Origin: Loxodes magnus
Taxonomy: Eukaryota > Ciliophora > Karyorelictea > Loxodida > Loxodidae
DNA: 64,000 bases
Direction: 5' to 3'
Assembly (NCBI GenBank): GCA_946699065.1
Contig: CAMPDV010001082.1
Location: 1 to 64,000 of the forward strand
Position numbers and translations under genes: made by a program. The notes beneath the pieces were generated by a model. It did not search any database. It was not told where the DNA came from and saw only the letters and a list, made by a program, of their open reading frames with translations. How positions within the stretch are numbered: the stretch's first letter is position 1; each line of letters begins with the position of its first letter. This document shows positions 48,401-62,386 of this stretch, in pieces.

Positions 48401-51400
48401 TATTTATTTATTTATAAATTTTTATGATAAAATTATTAAATTTTTAATTTATTTCGGGGAAAAGGATGCTTAAATTTTTATCTTTAAATAAAATAATTAA
48501 AAAAGAAAAGAAGACTTGTAATAATTTAAAAGAAATGAATTATTTTATTTGTTTAAATTAAAATTAAAATTTCAAAAAATTAATTGTAGTAGAGTTATTT
48601 TCAAAGATCCCATCTCTTATTAGTTTTTTTTCTTTTTTTTTCAGTATTTTTCAAAATTTTTATTTTTAAATTTAATAAATTTATTATAATTATTAATAAT
48701 AATATGTACGATCTAAATGTTTCATCATTCTTTTAACTTCTTTATTATCTTTTAAGTAAAGCAGGAAAAAATGTAATTTTAATTTGAAATATTAAATTAA
48801 GATTTTCTCCCTATTATAGTGTTATTGGAGAATTACTTAGTTAATAATTTTAGGTATAAGTTAATATAATTATAATGATTATATAAACATTTAAACATAC
48901 AAATGAACCTTATTTTATAAAAACTTGTATAAAGGTCTAATAAATTTTAAGTTGCTATATTTAAATAATTGCAATTATAATAAATTTTGCTTAACTTGTT
49001 GATATTTCTTTTTTATTTAATTTTTAATTAGTTTTCTAAAGAATCTAAATTAATAATTTATAGTTAGATTTTATAATTTTAGCAAGCTTAAAATCATATA
49101 AATTATAAAAGACAAAGAAGGGATATGATTGTAAAAATATTTATTATTCCTACTAGAATCTTTTGTAGTTAAATTATTTCGAAAATTTATATTAGGATTG
49201 TTATTTTTAATTTAAAAGTAAACTGATTTTGTACTAAAACATAATAAAAACTTAATCTTCTAATTTCATAGATAAAGAGTATATTTAAATGAAATATAAC
49301 AAACTAGAGAAAATATTTAGTTTAGTTAGAAATACGCATTTATAAAATATTTAATCAAGTGCTCCTCAAAATTAAGATAAAATTATTTCTTACACTTTAG
49401 AAAATTCTAGCTTTTTATTTCTTTTGCTTTTAGATTCTTATACTAAATTACTATTTTGTTCAAATAAAAATAGCAAATCGCTAAGCTTTTATTTTATTTT
49501 TATACTCTTTAAATTTTTAAAAAGTAGAGATGTATATAAATCTATAACTGAGAGTATATTTAAAATATGATATAAAAGATTACATAGTACTTTATTAAAG
49601 TAAAGTTTTCTTAACTTTAAGAAATAAGAGAAAGGATGTATAAAATATATAAAATAAAAACTTATTACTAATTTGAAGAAATTAATAATAAAGATAATTT
49701 AAAATTATAATATTAATACTTTCATAATTATTATTACAGAATATATAGTAATATTTTGCTTATAATTTATTTCTCATAATTTGTTAATTTCATTTTTAAA
49801 GTGCTATCTAATTTTATTTTAATGGTTTAGAGTTTATAATATTAAAAATAAATAAAGCTAGAGATCTTTAAGGAAATTAAATGTAATTGTATTTAATAAA
49901 TTGAATATTCTATATTCTTTAATAAACTAAAATTTTATAAAACTTGAATATCTAAAATTATAAGTAGCTATTTAATTTATTTATTTGTTAAAACTTTTAT
50001 TTTAGTATTTTTTAATTTTCAACCTGAAAATATTAAATAGTTACTTGATATATAATTATATTATTAATATTACTTAAATAAATATTTTATACTTTGAGAG
50101 TAATAATTAAAGAAGTCTAATTATTAATTCTAGTTATTTTTATTTTTTTATATATCTTTCATTTTTCTTAAATATTTAAGATATATCTTTAGTCCAATAA
50201 TTTAATTTATTTAGTATAATTTTACTATATAATAAGAATAAAATTTTCATCATTTAGTGATATAGAAAATTTGCTTTCTACATTATTATACTCTTTCTTA
50301 TAATAGAAGGACACTACTTTTAATTAACATCATGGACCATTAATTTAGTGAAAACTTGATTAAATTAAAATTTTATATATAAAATAACTATAAAAATCAA
50401 TCTAGTTATGTGTATTCTATTTTTTACTAATGACATATAAACTAAGATAAGCTTTAAAGCAAAATTGGCTTTAACAATTATACACATATTTTATTAAATT
50501 TAAAGTCAAAAACATCTTTCATGACACTATATTTAAAGTGTTTAAATAATTCCTTTTATACAATATAAGCTTAAATTATTTAAGATTTTCGCTTTTTAAA
50601 ATATATTTTTAGATATTTTAGAAAAATTAAGTATTATAGATAAACTTATGAGAGAATTATCAAAAGTTTGCTGTTAAGCTATTTAAAATCTTTAACTTAG
50701 TTGAGAAATTCAAGCGAATGTTTGATAAGCTAAAGGGCAATTAAATATAATGCTTATATAAGAAAAAATTTTAAATAGTGCTTATAAAAATTAAATTTGC
50801 TGATATATGCAATCTCAATTAATAAAGAACGCTTGCCATTTTATTAAAAAATACATAATGTTTTTTCTAAAATAATATGATTCTTTGTTTAAATTTGAAG
50901 ATAAGTAACTAAAGAAGTAATACCCAAAAAGTATTTTAGACAGAAAATAAAATAATAGAGTTATGAATTAAATTAAAAATATAAGAACGCTTATAAAAAC
51001 TTGCTTGGAATTGACAGTCAGAAAGATTTAATTATCAATACTATTTTTTTGAGTTTTAAATTGATCTAAACTTATTTATGCATAAGCTGTCTTTCTTTAA
51101 AATTTGATTGATATAGTTCTATCAATTTATTATATCTCATATAAATAAATTTATTAAAGGAATTTTAATTCTATTATTTAAAATTTATTGATCTTTAAAT
51201 CATCCTTCTAATATATTTTTAAACCTATTTAAAAAAAGTGAATAAAAGCAGGAATAATCTTATTAGATTTGGTATAATAATCAAATGAATAAGAACCAAG
51301 TTTTATTTCTAATTTATTTAGATTTTGTACTAAAAAGCTTTTTGTTATATAGATATATTTCATATCTTTTAACTATCATTAATAATAAATTATGTTTATA

Positions 51401-51940
51401 TCTAAATGTATATAACTAAAATCTATTACTCTTTAGGTGTCCTTTAACTTAAGCGTTTTTAACTTATAGAAAATTTTCCAAGCTATCTTATAAATAATTT
51501 CCTTATGATAAATTATGTAAAAATTAGATTTAATTTAGTTTAAAGAATGAGAAGTTCCAATCTTATTAATAAATAATTTACTTATATTACACCCATTTAA
51601 TAAGTTTAAAACATAAATTGCTTCTGCATCATTTTAAGATACTTTCTGAATAAAATAAATAAAAAAGCTAGCTATTATTTAAATTTTGAAAGTTGAGAGA
51701 TATATAAATTTGTTAGTTAATAGCTATAAATTATGTAAAATCTCAATATATAACTTAAAATCAGAATGAAAAAACAAGGAATTTAGTGCTATAGATTAAA
51801 GAAAAATATTCCTTAAATAATTTTACTAATAAAATAAAAATTTTGTTGAGGAGCAATGCAAAGAGTTCCATTTTAGTAATTATTAAAGTTTATATTAAAG
51901 AAAGGTTTTTAAAAGTTAAAGTTAAGTTACTTTCTTTTTC
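48401..51940. other. AT-rich region
   Basis: Mostly spacer. A plus-strand reading at about 50,600-51,160 (KYKNAYKNLLGIDSQKDL) is protein-like but has no recognisable family or start. I do not call it as a gene. Confidence 0.4.
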
Positions 51941-51948
51941 TTTATTTT

Positions 51949-53509
51949 TCACAATAAATTTTCCCATTAAAAACTTCTATCCTTTAAATGATTATGTGGA
52001 TATTAAATTCTTTTTAATCCTTCATATGAAAAGTTATCTTGAAATCCTTCAGAGTTTGGATTATTTTTCTAATTTATTTTCATTTTTTCTATTAAATCTA
52101 AAAATAATTCTCTTATCTCTTAAAGCTCATACTTTGCTTAAGTTATTTTCTTATTATCCTCTGACTCCACAATCTATGGCTCTAAAGCACGACTCATTAT
52201 TTTTTGACCTAATGTAGCAATTTATTTCATTAGAAGCACAATTTTATTGGCTTAAATGATGATTATTATGACAATAACGACAAAAGTAATAAAGGCTATT
52301 ATTGAGATTATAATTGCAAACATTTCATAATCTTTCTTAAACTCATCTTCGCTTTCTTCGGATATTTTATCAATTTAGTCAATCTAAGTATAAGAGATTA
52401 AGACTCCAAGGCAATAAGTCTAAATTATAAACTTACAGGTCTATATTATTTTTATATTGTATAGATGAATTTTCTGATGTAGTAGTATTAGGTACCATTG
52501 AAATATGTATACTTTAATACTTTTTCCTCTGAAATACTTTCATTAAAAATAACATTTTCCCATTCATAATAACTGATTCCTGTTTTTTTATAGTCATATA
52601 TTCTATCAACTCCAGGTTCTACTCCTCATATCTTCACTCTATTACTTATTGAACCTCCATACATTACAAAAACAGAAAAACCATTTGCAAAAACTTAAAG
52701 GAGTCAAAAAGATTAAGTAGGTAATTTCATTGTAGATCAGCAAAAGGGACAACAAAAGGTTCTTAAAAAGGATTATTAGTATTGTTATAAATAAGCTAGG
52801 AAGTAGAGATAGTTAGTATGTTAGTACCATATGAAATGTATAGATTGGTAAAACTTTAGTTTCCATTCGATTCTATTGCCTTGTAATATCATTCTCTTAT
52901 GTAATGATTATAGTTTATAAATTCTTAGCCTGGGTATATCAAAAAGCATCCACCTTTTTTGAAACCGATTCCGAAGTGATAAAGAGGAAAGGAAAACAAG
53001 GAATGTCAATAATAATCGAAATTTCCTGAATAATCCATATATGATTTGCATTCAGGTGTTAGTTCGTCTAATTAATTTAAGGAATAGAAAGTGCTAGCAT
53101 TAAAAGTAATTTCTTAATCTCCATACGTTTCCTATGTATAGTTATTGTAAATAGCCAGCTCTTGTGGAATATTTCGATGTCAAATTCCAGGTTTTCTTTA
53201 ATGAACATTCCTTACATTATTATCTAGCTAGTAAACATCTTTTACTATTTTTACAAATGTATCAAACCTCTATAGAAATCCTTCTAAATAAAATACTATA
53301 ACTCCAGAATTTCAAGTTGTATACTAGAACAAGTGAGATAAAACTGTGTCTTCATAAGTATCTTCTGAAGACTTAGAAGAATACTTAGATATTAAAAAGA
53401 ATAAAATCAAAAATAAGAAAGTGAAGAAAGAAATGACTAATAAACATACTATAAGCAGCTAAATTATTAGCACTTTATCCAAGTTCCTGGTATTAAATTT
53501 AAGCCTCAT
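51949..53509 (-). CDS. Cache-like two-pass receptor, inverted paralogue
   Basis: Diverged inverted copy of 37880-39440, ATG at 53509, same membrane helices, Cache motif, 17-nt intron (52420-52436) and frame change. Amino-acid differences are moderate and conservative (SSEDTYEDTVLSHL against SAEDTYEEQILAHL; YYEWEN against YYQWEN). Trp at UGA is kept (TTWNSG, PGIWH). This shows selection on the protein and supports the code. It reaches a TGA (51949-51951) where the other copy has TAG. Homology continues about 100 bp further, with an indel that excludes coding there. The open frame on the plus strand is a shadow. Confidence 0.7.
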
Positions 53510-53599
53510 TTTATTAATTATTAAACTAAAGAATTTAATATATCAAAATCATTTTATTTGCTAACTATTTAAGAGTATTAAGATGCTTTTAGCTTGCAT

Positions 53600-55980
53600 A
53601 TATAAGAAATTAGCATATATCTAAAATCAATTTTATCTTTAAGTTTTTATTTAAAAGTTAATAAGAACATTTCTTACAAATTATTTATAATCTTGATCTT
53701 AATTTATGGATCTTAACACAATCAATAGAATTTAGAGAAATAATTTAAAATAAAGATATTTAAATGTAAATTAGGAGATAATTTTAAAGATAATTTTAGG
53801 TATATTCTTAAATTAAAAGAAATTAAGACTGAAGAAAGTATGAAAATATATATTTGAATGTAATAGCTATATATTTTTAAACATTGCCTTTATTTTTTAT
53901 CCCTTATACCTATTAAAGATCTTCCTCCAGTTATGTATTTTTCTTAAATCAATATAATTCAAGCTTATTTACTCTTTAAAACGAAATTTTTTTCATAATT
54001 TAAGGTTGATTATTTTATTCTATTCACATTAAAAATTATTTGCAGAATTGAGACGATGGAATCTCATTTTTTAGTTTTTGGAAAAAATCATTTAAATTGA
54101 TAACTTTTTTATGCATTTCGGTTGAATTAATAATTTTAAATAAAAAGGAAAATTCATAATTCCTTATTTTCTAGTTTAAAAAGATATAAGTAAAAAACAA
54201 TAATCTCAATTTATCCTTTCAAAATTATTAAGGTACTAATTTATACAAAAACTTGTAATAGCTCTTAATTTAAAGTATACTAGACAGACATTAAAGTTGC
54301 TTATGAATTGAAAAATAAGAAAGAACTACAAAAGGTTTAAGGATAATTTATAAATAATTAAATAGATTTATTGCCATAGAAGCTAATATTAATTAAGAAA
54401 GTTATCAATGAAAAGTTAGTTAGCTTCTTTTTAATTTAGTAATTAAAGAATAATAAATCATATTAGTTTAGTATATCTTTATAATAAGTATTTTCTATAA
54501 TCTTGCTTATTATAGTTAAAGAAATGCTTGCAAATATTGTTTTATGGCATTCTATTTGAACTATCTCCTCTATAATTTTAAGCATAACTTAAAGTTTATT
54601 TTAAATAAAGAATTAAATTTACTAGCAATTTTAAACTAGTTTATTTATGCTTAATAGAATAGAATAACAAAGCCTTAATAAATTTAAACAGCTATATCTT
54701 AACTGATTCATATCTAATTTATTTCCTTTAGTAAGCAAAATAGAATAATATCTTTTACTAAGAATTTCTATATTTAAACTTCACTTTAACTAATAAAGCA
54801 TCTATTCTTCTATACTTAAACTTATTAAGTTAAATCATATATTAAGCATTTATCTTGTATTAATGGTATATTAAAAATAAAGCAAATTAATAGCTTTATT
54901 TTATTGTTAAATTTAGTATAGAGTGCTTTTCTATAATAAAGCTTAATTTATATTTAATTTAAAAAAGAAAATCATATTTATGCTAATTAAATCCTTCCTT
55001 TTATAAATATTTCTATTTTATATTAAAATTTAAGAATATTAACTTAATAGAAGTTAAAAAGGGTATAATACTAAATTTATAAATATTTTTATTTTGCTAT
55101 ATTTAAAAATGAAGATATATTTCCTAATATTTAGTCATTCCTTAAGATTTTCATACAACATAAGTTTATGTTTTATTTTAAAATGCTTTTGTATTCTATA
55201 TTGAGAGATTTAAAATAATAAATTATATTGAAGTTGGTATTCAGAAATATTTGGATTTAATTAATTTTTATTTTCCAGTAAAATAAAATAAATCCTTATC
55301 TTTCTAAATATGTTGATAGTATAAAGAAAATTTCATATCTACTCATATTATAATAACTTATAAATTCATATATAGATAAAAATAGTTAAACTCTAATTTT
55401 TTATTACCTGATCTTTCTTAATATCGCTAAAATAATTCTTAATCTATAATATTTTATAAAACAATATATAAATAAAATTGCTTATTACAATTTACTTTTA
55501 TGTTCTCATAAAATTAGCAATTAATATATAATTGCCCTCATTTATACAAAGAGAAATTTAATTTTTTATACCTTGCTTATAACTAGATTTTGCATCTGCT
55601 TCTAAATCCTTAGCTTTTAAAACATATGTAAGCTCTTTAATAGTTATTTAAAATACTAAAAAAAATAATTTTGGTATATCTAGTTAATAGCAAACTATTA
55701 TTTTTTATAATTAGTTTATCTAAACTCATTAAACTTTTTTCATTAATTTTAAAATTTTTATTTAACTTTTTAATTTTAAGAAATAAAATTCTAATTATAT
55801 TTGATTTACTTTTCTTTACTGATGAATATGGATTTTTGTTTAAAATATTAATTTTTAATATTTTTAAAGAAACAATTGTCGAAATAGTAAAATAAAGCTT
55901 AAATTTTAACTTTTTTATTTGTTTTATATAAGAAATAAAGAATAGAATTTTATAAAGCCTAAAATAATAATTAATTATAG
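53600..55980. other. AT-rich region
   Basis: A frame from ATG 54056 to TGA 55202-55204 (382 codons) is open, but has only two Asp and three Gly, so I regard it as chance. No motif or repeat was seen. Confidence 0.4.
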
Positions 55981-55989
55981 TAATTTTAA

Positions 55990-56560
55990 CTTTAATAGAT
56001 TCATCACTGTTTTAAAATTTAACTGCTCGTCAATTATTGAATTTCTAGTTTCATCTTGATCATATTCTTTAAAAGCATATTTATATATACTGACTTTAAC
56101 CTTTTTTTATTATTGGAAACAAGTTTCAATCAATTTAACTGCCTTGTATTTATTCATTCAAATTTTATTGTGCTATTGATATGTCTCTCAGAATTTCACT
56201 CCTTATATACATTTTCTTTGTGTATAAAATCCCTTTTGGAGTGCAACATAAATTATTGAAATATTGCCATAGTTTTTAATTTTCTAGCTATTTCTTTCAT
56301 TTAAAATATATTTAGTATTTTTAATATAACCAAATTTCCTGCAATTAGCGCATCACTTTTTTCTTTAATAAATAAATTTTTCTAGCTGATTTTCAGGTTC
56401 TATATCCATAGAATCGTTCATCATCATATTTGAAAGAAATATTCATTCTGTCTATTCTGCGTATTAATTAGATTTTGGTAAAATTTTTCTATTTTTTTAC
56501 CGCATTTCATTTTAATCCTTAAGTGTTTGAAATCAGGTATAAAATGTTCCTCCAAATTCT
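55990..56560 (-). pseudogene. LINE ORF1 (gag-like) relic J
   Basis: Minus-strand reading has DSMDIEPENQ (DPMEIE box, near 56,410) and a knuckle CANCRKFGYIKNTKY with the last His and Cys replaced. The box CTPKGILYTKKMYIRSE lies near 56,210-56,250. The coiled-coil end is unclear. One frame change separates knuckle and box. Confidence 0.6.
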
Positions 56561-57180
56561 TGTTCGTGTTTTAAAATTTTTAATTTTTCTGTTACATATT
56601 TTTTATTTCTTTAAGTATATTTTGATAATAGTAATTTGGTTTAGATGAATCCTTTAAGTAAAAATAGTTTGCAATAAATTTTACAATTTTTTATATATTA
56701 ATAATCAGTTTACTTCTTTAATATTATTAATATTTCCTTTAAGCTATTTAAGTACAAAAATTAATAAATTTTACCACTTATGAATTAAGACTTTAAGTAA
56801 CTTAAGAAAGAACATAATAAATCGAAGATTATTATCTTAGATTAATATTACACTAAAAGAAAAAATAAATAGATAATTATTAGGAATTTGCTTTATTGAC
56901 TTTACCAAATGCTTGATAAAAGCATTTAATCATCACTTAATTTTAGTAATTTAATCCCATTATTGTCTTTTTAACTAGTTATGCATACTAAAAAAAGCTG
57001 ACTTACTCAATAATTAATTGCATAATACATTTTTGTTTTAAATTTAAAATTTACATATAAGGAATAATTCATTGCATGTATCTTGTTATGTTTGCTTAAT
57101 TTCTACAATGCTAACATTTTCTAAGTTTATCTAAATTCATTATCAAAGAATCTTAAAATATTCGTTATTATATAAATAAA

Positions 57181-57480
57181 TAGGGAGGAGCAATCCTCCA
57201 ACTGAAACTGACTTAAACTCTGGTACCAGGAAGTGAAGAACCAGCCAAGAGAAGAGAAGACAAGATCGAAGAGGCATAAAGTAGCATTAATGACGGAAGA
57301 TGCTAGATACTAAGGTCTCTTAGGTAGCATTCCGATTATGGTCCTATAGAAGACAAAACTCACAAGGGAATACAAGCACTGTGGAAGATTATAGAAAGGA
57401 ATTTTTTAACTTTAAAAATCTTTATTAAAGAGCTACGCATCATTGAGGTGCTACGCGCTCTATAATCTCATTTATTTATA
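57181..57480 (+). mobile_element. SINE-like element 3
   Basis: A 300-bp GC-richer block unrelated in body to elements 1 and 2. It starts with a perfect hairpin GGAGGA-GCAA-TCCTCC (57,184-57,199). It ends with the same tail as the others: AGAGCTACGCATCATTGAGG, then TGCTACGCGCTCTATAATC and a TTTATTTATA run. Only one copy in the window, so the 5' limit is inferred from the hairpin and GC change. Confidence 0.6.
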
Positions 57481-57959
57481 TAATTCAGTGAATCTCATAT
57501 GAGCATAAATAATTGTAAATAATCTTTCACTCTAAAATATGTAAATATGAGAAAATAATGAGTTATTGAGTATTGAGTATTAAATGTATTAAATTAACTT
57601 GTCTAAGTAATAAAATATTTAAAATTAAGGAATATTTATAATTAATATCTTAGCAATTAGATATGTTTACTTTATATTAATAAGATAATAATAATTTAAT
57701 TAATTAGTTGTTCTTTATAATAACCTTCTATTTCTAAGTATAAAACTAATTCTAATTTAATTTTTTATTTACTAAATTTTATTTTCTTTTTTTCTTTCTA
57801 TTCCTCACTATTTAAAAATAATTAGAAATATTTTAAATTAATGTTAAAATAATTCATAGACATATGAAATTATAGATTAATATGAATTATGGTTTGTTGA
57901 ATTAACGATATAATAATTAAATAAAATAATTATAATATTTATTGTTCAAAATAATAGTT

Positions 57960-58850
57960 TGCCTTTCGGCCCTAGCTTAATACTAGTCTCCTTGTATCTC
58001 TATCTTCTGCAGGATTTACATTTCAAGGTTTTTTCGAACAACTCTGAAATTCTTAGCTTCTTCTTATATATATTCACATTTGATGCTGGATAAATTGAGG
58101 CCATCTCCTTTCAAATGTTGTCTTTTAGTTTCTTTTCTATTCTATTCTTTCTCTTTCCTAACATTTTTTCAAAAGTGTTGATCTTTTTGCAAATTTTAGA
58201 TTTCTTAATTTTTTGCATTTTTTAACTTGCTTAGGTCTTGATTATTGATTGCTCAATTTCCATTGGTATAGAATCGCTTATAATTGTTTAGCTTATTATA
58301 CTTTTCTATTCGATTCCATAGATTTTTTCTTCTTATTTTTCTAAATGAATCATTTTATTTTTTTATTTAGCAAATAATTTACTTATTATTAATAGAATTA
58401 CATTAAATCTATAGAAATCCTTTTTAGTTATAATAATATTCCAGCTTTCGCTTATCTTTCTACTATGAACTCCGTCATCATCCTCGGACTGTATGAGTCC
58501 TGTCTTATTATATTTATTTTCCCATAGTCATGAACAAAACCATCGAATTAATTTTCTAGATACTAAACCTTTGTGATAAGAGCTAATGTCACCTTAACCA
58601 TTTTATGTTTTTACTCTTTTTTAAGTGGCCAAAGTCTATATAGGGTTAAATGTCTTGACTTAAATGCTGAATTCGCTGATTTTCTACTTCTTTGCTAATT
58701 TCTTAGTTGAGATATCTCTGGCTAAAATTTCATAGGTTGCTTCAGAGAAGTCATTGATGTTTATCTCTGTTTGTTTCAATAAGAAGATTATGTTATTAAA
58801 GAAAACTTATGCTAGAGAATTTATGCTTCTGTCTTTCTCCCTACTATTAG
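57960..58850 (-). pseudogene. LINE ORF1 (gag-like) relic K
   Basis: Minus strand carries IPMEIEQSIIK (near 58,260), a region of Lys-rich helices where the knuckle has lost its ligands, and the box YPASNVNIYKKKL near 58,060-58,090. It ends with CKSCRRQRYKETS and a GC-rich end (LGPKGK). The 5' half to about 58,850 reads as acidic coil fragments in more than one frame. An old copy. Confidence 0.55.
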
Positions 58851-59113
58851 AAGATAATTATAAAGTATTTATAGGATAAGTTTTCTATTTTTTATATAAA
58901 AGAATGATAATAATTTTATATGAAACTTATTAACTTAAAATTAATATACCAGCTTTAAGGTTTATTATTAAAAGCATATCATTCTATTATTTAATATTTT
59001 CATGCTTAATTTAAGCTTATAATAATTTATATTTCTTAATTAGTTATTTATAAATTCATAAACTAGATGTTTGTACTTTATTGATAGATTAATGAAATAA
59101 AGTTTCTTTATAT

Positions 59114-59449
59114 TTAAAAGTTTTTTTAATAATTAAAAAGATGGTGGGAGCTGAGATTGACCTTCTGAATCATACTTTCTGGTTTTATGGCTAGGAACAA
59201 GTTTCTTTCCTGTCGCTGAGAAAGTCCCTGGTCAAAGTCAACCTTTGCAAGGGAACGCCTTCCTCTTGATTATCCACTCCTGGTAGGGACTTGAAGCCTG
59301 GCTGCCCATAGTGATTGAGCTCCCTGACAGCTGCTTTTCGAAAGCAACAGGATATCCCCGTTATCCAATAAAGGGAGTGTTGGGGTCGTTAAACTGCAAG
59401 AAGTTGCAGTCCAAAACTCTTTAGTTGAAATTAATTAAAAGTTTTTTTA
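59114..59449. mobile_element. SINE-like element 2, copy 2, with target-site duplication
   Basis: Second copy of the 25.6-kb element, with few differences. It is flanked by perfect 15-bp repeats TTAAAAGTTTTTTTA (59114-59128 and 59435-59449), unrelated to the target of copy 1. This fixes the element at about 305 bp. On the minus strand it has GCTTCAAGTCC, close to a Pol III B-box; an A-box is not convincing. Confidence 0.8.
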
Positions 59450-60900
59450 TTTTATATAAGGTAGTTTGTTCTATAACCAATAATTAAAATAAAAAAAATA
59501 TTATAAAGTATATTAAGATATATATTTAATACTTTACTATTTAATATCCTTCATCCTAGTTTTAAGGAAATAAAAATATATAAAATATTAAAGCAATAGA
59601 AGATAAAAAACTATCTAGTATTATCAATTTTATTAAATATCTAGTAGAATACCTTCCCATTTATTTATAAATTTAATATATCAAGCATCTATATCTTTAG
59701 AGTAGAAATAATTAAATTATAGAAAAATCTGTGCAAACAAGTTTTAAACTAAATCATCAAAAAGATTTCTTTAGCTATAGAGTTATATTTATGAGAAAAT
59801 AAGTAAAGAAAACAAAATTTAGTAATTATTTTCTACCATTATAAAATTAACTATTCATTTATAAAATTAATAAGTTCTATTAATAAATAACATCAAATTA
59901 TCAAATAAATCTTAGTAACTATATTATATAAATTAATAAAGAAAAACAATAAACTTTTAAATTTAAATTATTACATAATAATAAAAATATTCTTTATTTT
60001 AGCGTTTAGAGAGGCTTTATTAGATATACCTTCATAGTTTAGTTATTATTTTTTTAGAGTATTCACTTATAAGATTTTTAAAGGACTAATACTTAAGATT
60101 AAAACTAGTAACTCTTTAATTTATTTAATCTTAAAAAATTTAAAATTTTATAATGTATAACTCCTTGGAAAAGATGAATAGCTTGCAATACATAATAATT
60201 TAGCAACTTTAAAAATTTTAGAAACACTTAATAATTGGAAATATACAATATTCTTAAATAGCATAAGCACCTTTACTATCTCTATTTTAAAATATACACT
60301 TTTATTTAAATATTAAAACTTAGTAATTTTCCAAATATCTAAAGAGCTAACTTATTCTTAGTTTTAAGGCTATATAACCTTAATCTATATGATTCTGCTA
60401 ATAACTATTTATTAATTTAAAGTAAGGATATTTATAAATCGAATCATAATGCTTAACAACAATATCACTAAGCAAAATATTAATTTATTAAATCTCTTTT
60501 TATAACTTATTCCAAAACACTATGCAAATATTTAAAACTCTCTTTCTACTTTTTAAAGGTATAAAAAAGAGCCTAATTTAAAAATTAGTATTAATAAATA
60601 TATTTAAAGTTGTGAATTCATAATTAATAGCTAACCATTATAGGATATAAATTAAATTTGAAATATATTTAATTAATATTAGTTAATATTCATATAGAAG
60701 GCCTATTATAAACAATTGATGAATTGCGAAATTATTTATAGAGATTATTTTATAAAACATTTAACTATTTTAGCTAAATAATAACAATAGCATTTTATTA
60801 AGATGGAAATAGATTTTGCTTTACATATATAAAAAGTTATATTAATATGATAAGTGTAAAAATAATAATATACTCATCTCTTAGAGGTGAAAAAATAATA
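59450..60900. other. AT-rich spacer
   Basis: No supported gene or repeat. Confidence 0.45.
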
Positions 60901-60962
60901 TCAACCACAATTTAATTTTAACAAATTATAGAGAATAGAAATAAACTAAAATTTCTATATTG

Positions 60963-61565
60963 GCAAATTTAGATATTTTATTAAGCAAGTTTGAAAATAT
61001 CGCAATAACATGTAGGGAAGTTGTGTCTTAAATTTTACAAAGTTATGAGAGATATACAGTTTTATCTTCTGCTAAGAGAAAAAATAAATTTAAAATTATA
61101 TTCAATAACTATCACCTCACAGTTTAACAATTTCTAAGAATGTTTATGATTTTTTTGCATGCTATGCATAAAATATAATACCAATTTTAGTTTTATTAGA
61201 AATTACATAGTTAAATGTAGAAAATTTATAAATTATTTCATAATGTCTCTCAGAAAATCTCATCTCTTCCAAGTTCCATCGTCACTTCCCGATATGATTC
61301 ATTTTTATTATCAATATTTTGTCCAAAGGGGTTTAAAGGACATGATAATAAAACATATAATTAGTTACTTCAAGTTTAATATTAAAATTTTTTTAAAGGA
61401 GTTAAAGAAATTTTATTTTAAATATTTAAGAAAAAATATGATTTAATTTATTAAGAAAATTAACTTAAATAAGTTTTATAAGCTAGTCAGATAGAAGTTA
61501 TTTTAGAAACATATAAAGCAAAAAAGAAAATGAAGTTTATAATAATCCTTATAATATTTGCTTGA
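60963..61565 (+). CDS. Candidate small protein with hydrophobic C-terminus
   Basis: The reading frame used ends at TGA 61563-61565. It contains SKFENIAITCREVVSQILQ, SAKRKNKFK and SSIVTSRYDSFLLS, and ends in a hydrophobic stretch KFIIILIIFA after a charged linker. No ATG is found at the 5' end. A competing frame (ATG 61159) is also open with no UAR codon. Neither has a known family. Confidence 0.35.
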
Positions 61566-62386
61566 TATAACTTTATAAATTTAGCAAACAGATATGCAAT
61601 AGAAGAAAAAAACATTAAATTTAATTTAATTTGCTTTTATGATTATTGTTTTCTATATTTAAATTAAGATTAGATTAAATTAAATTATATACATTATTAT
61701 TTTTATTCAACCGACTACTTTTTACAATTGTGCTAAGATTTCTTTTATTAGAAATTAATTATCTATCAATGATCAAGCTTAAACTAGATATCTAAGCATG
61801 AATATCTATTTATTAGAGTAGATTACTAATAAAAGATATAGTTGTATTATTATTAAATTAAAGTGTAGCATAATAAAATATTATAATTTATAGAGAAACT
61901 TCTATAATTTAATATACTTAGCTACTATTAATTAATTATAACTAGGAATATTATACTTAAATAAATATCCTTAGCATTTTATTATTTATATAGAAATACA
62001 CTATCTTACACTTTTGTATATCATATTAAATATTCTCTATTATTAAAAGGCTAAATGTAAGCTATTTTAGATTTTTATTTTTTAAATAACTTAATTATAT
62101 AGTTAAATTTTTATCTATTTATTGCTTCTAGGATTCTATTCAAATTATATATTGGATATCTATCTGAAGGATTAATACAAGCTAAATTAAAACATATAGA
62201 GTAAATAAGTTTATGTAAAAATAAATAACTCTTTAATTTCTAAGTCAGTCAATCATTCTTAAATTACTTTAACAGAACTAGCAAACCATTTAGAAAAAAT
62301 AACTAGAAATTTAACATTTTTCAATGTTTTTAATCAGAAAGCATCATAAGAATGTTTAAAATGTAAAGTACTTTTAAATTTTATAA

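Noticed and set aside
51843..52217. 124-codon open frame on the plus strand
   Set aside because: It is the antisense of the Cache-like paralogue's C-terminal region, which has strong paralogue support.
54056..55204. 382-codon frame from ATG to TGA
   Set aside because: Only two Asp and three Gly in 382 residues; in this code AT-rich spacer is always open, so length is no evidence.
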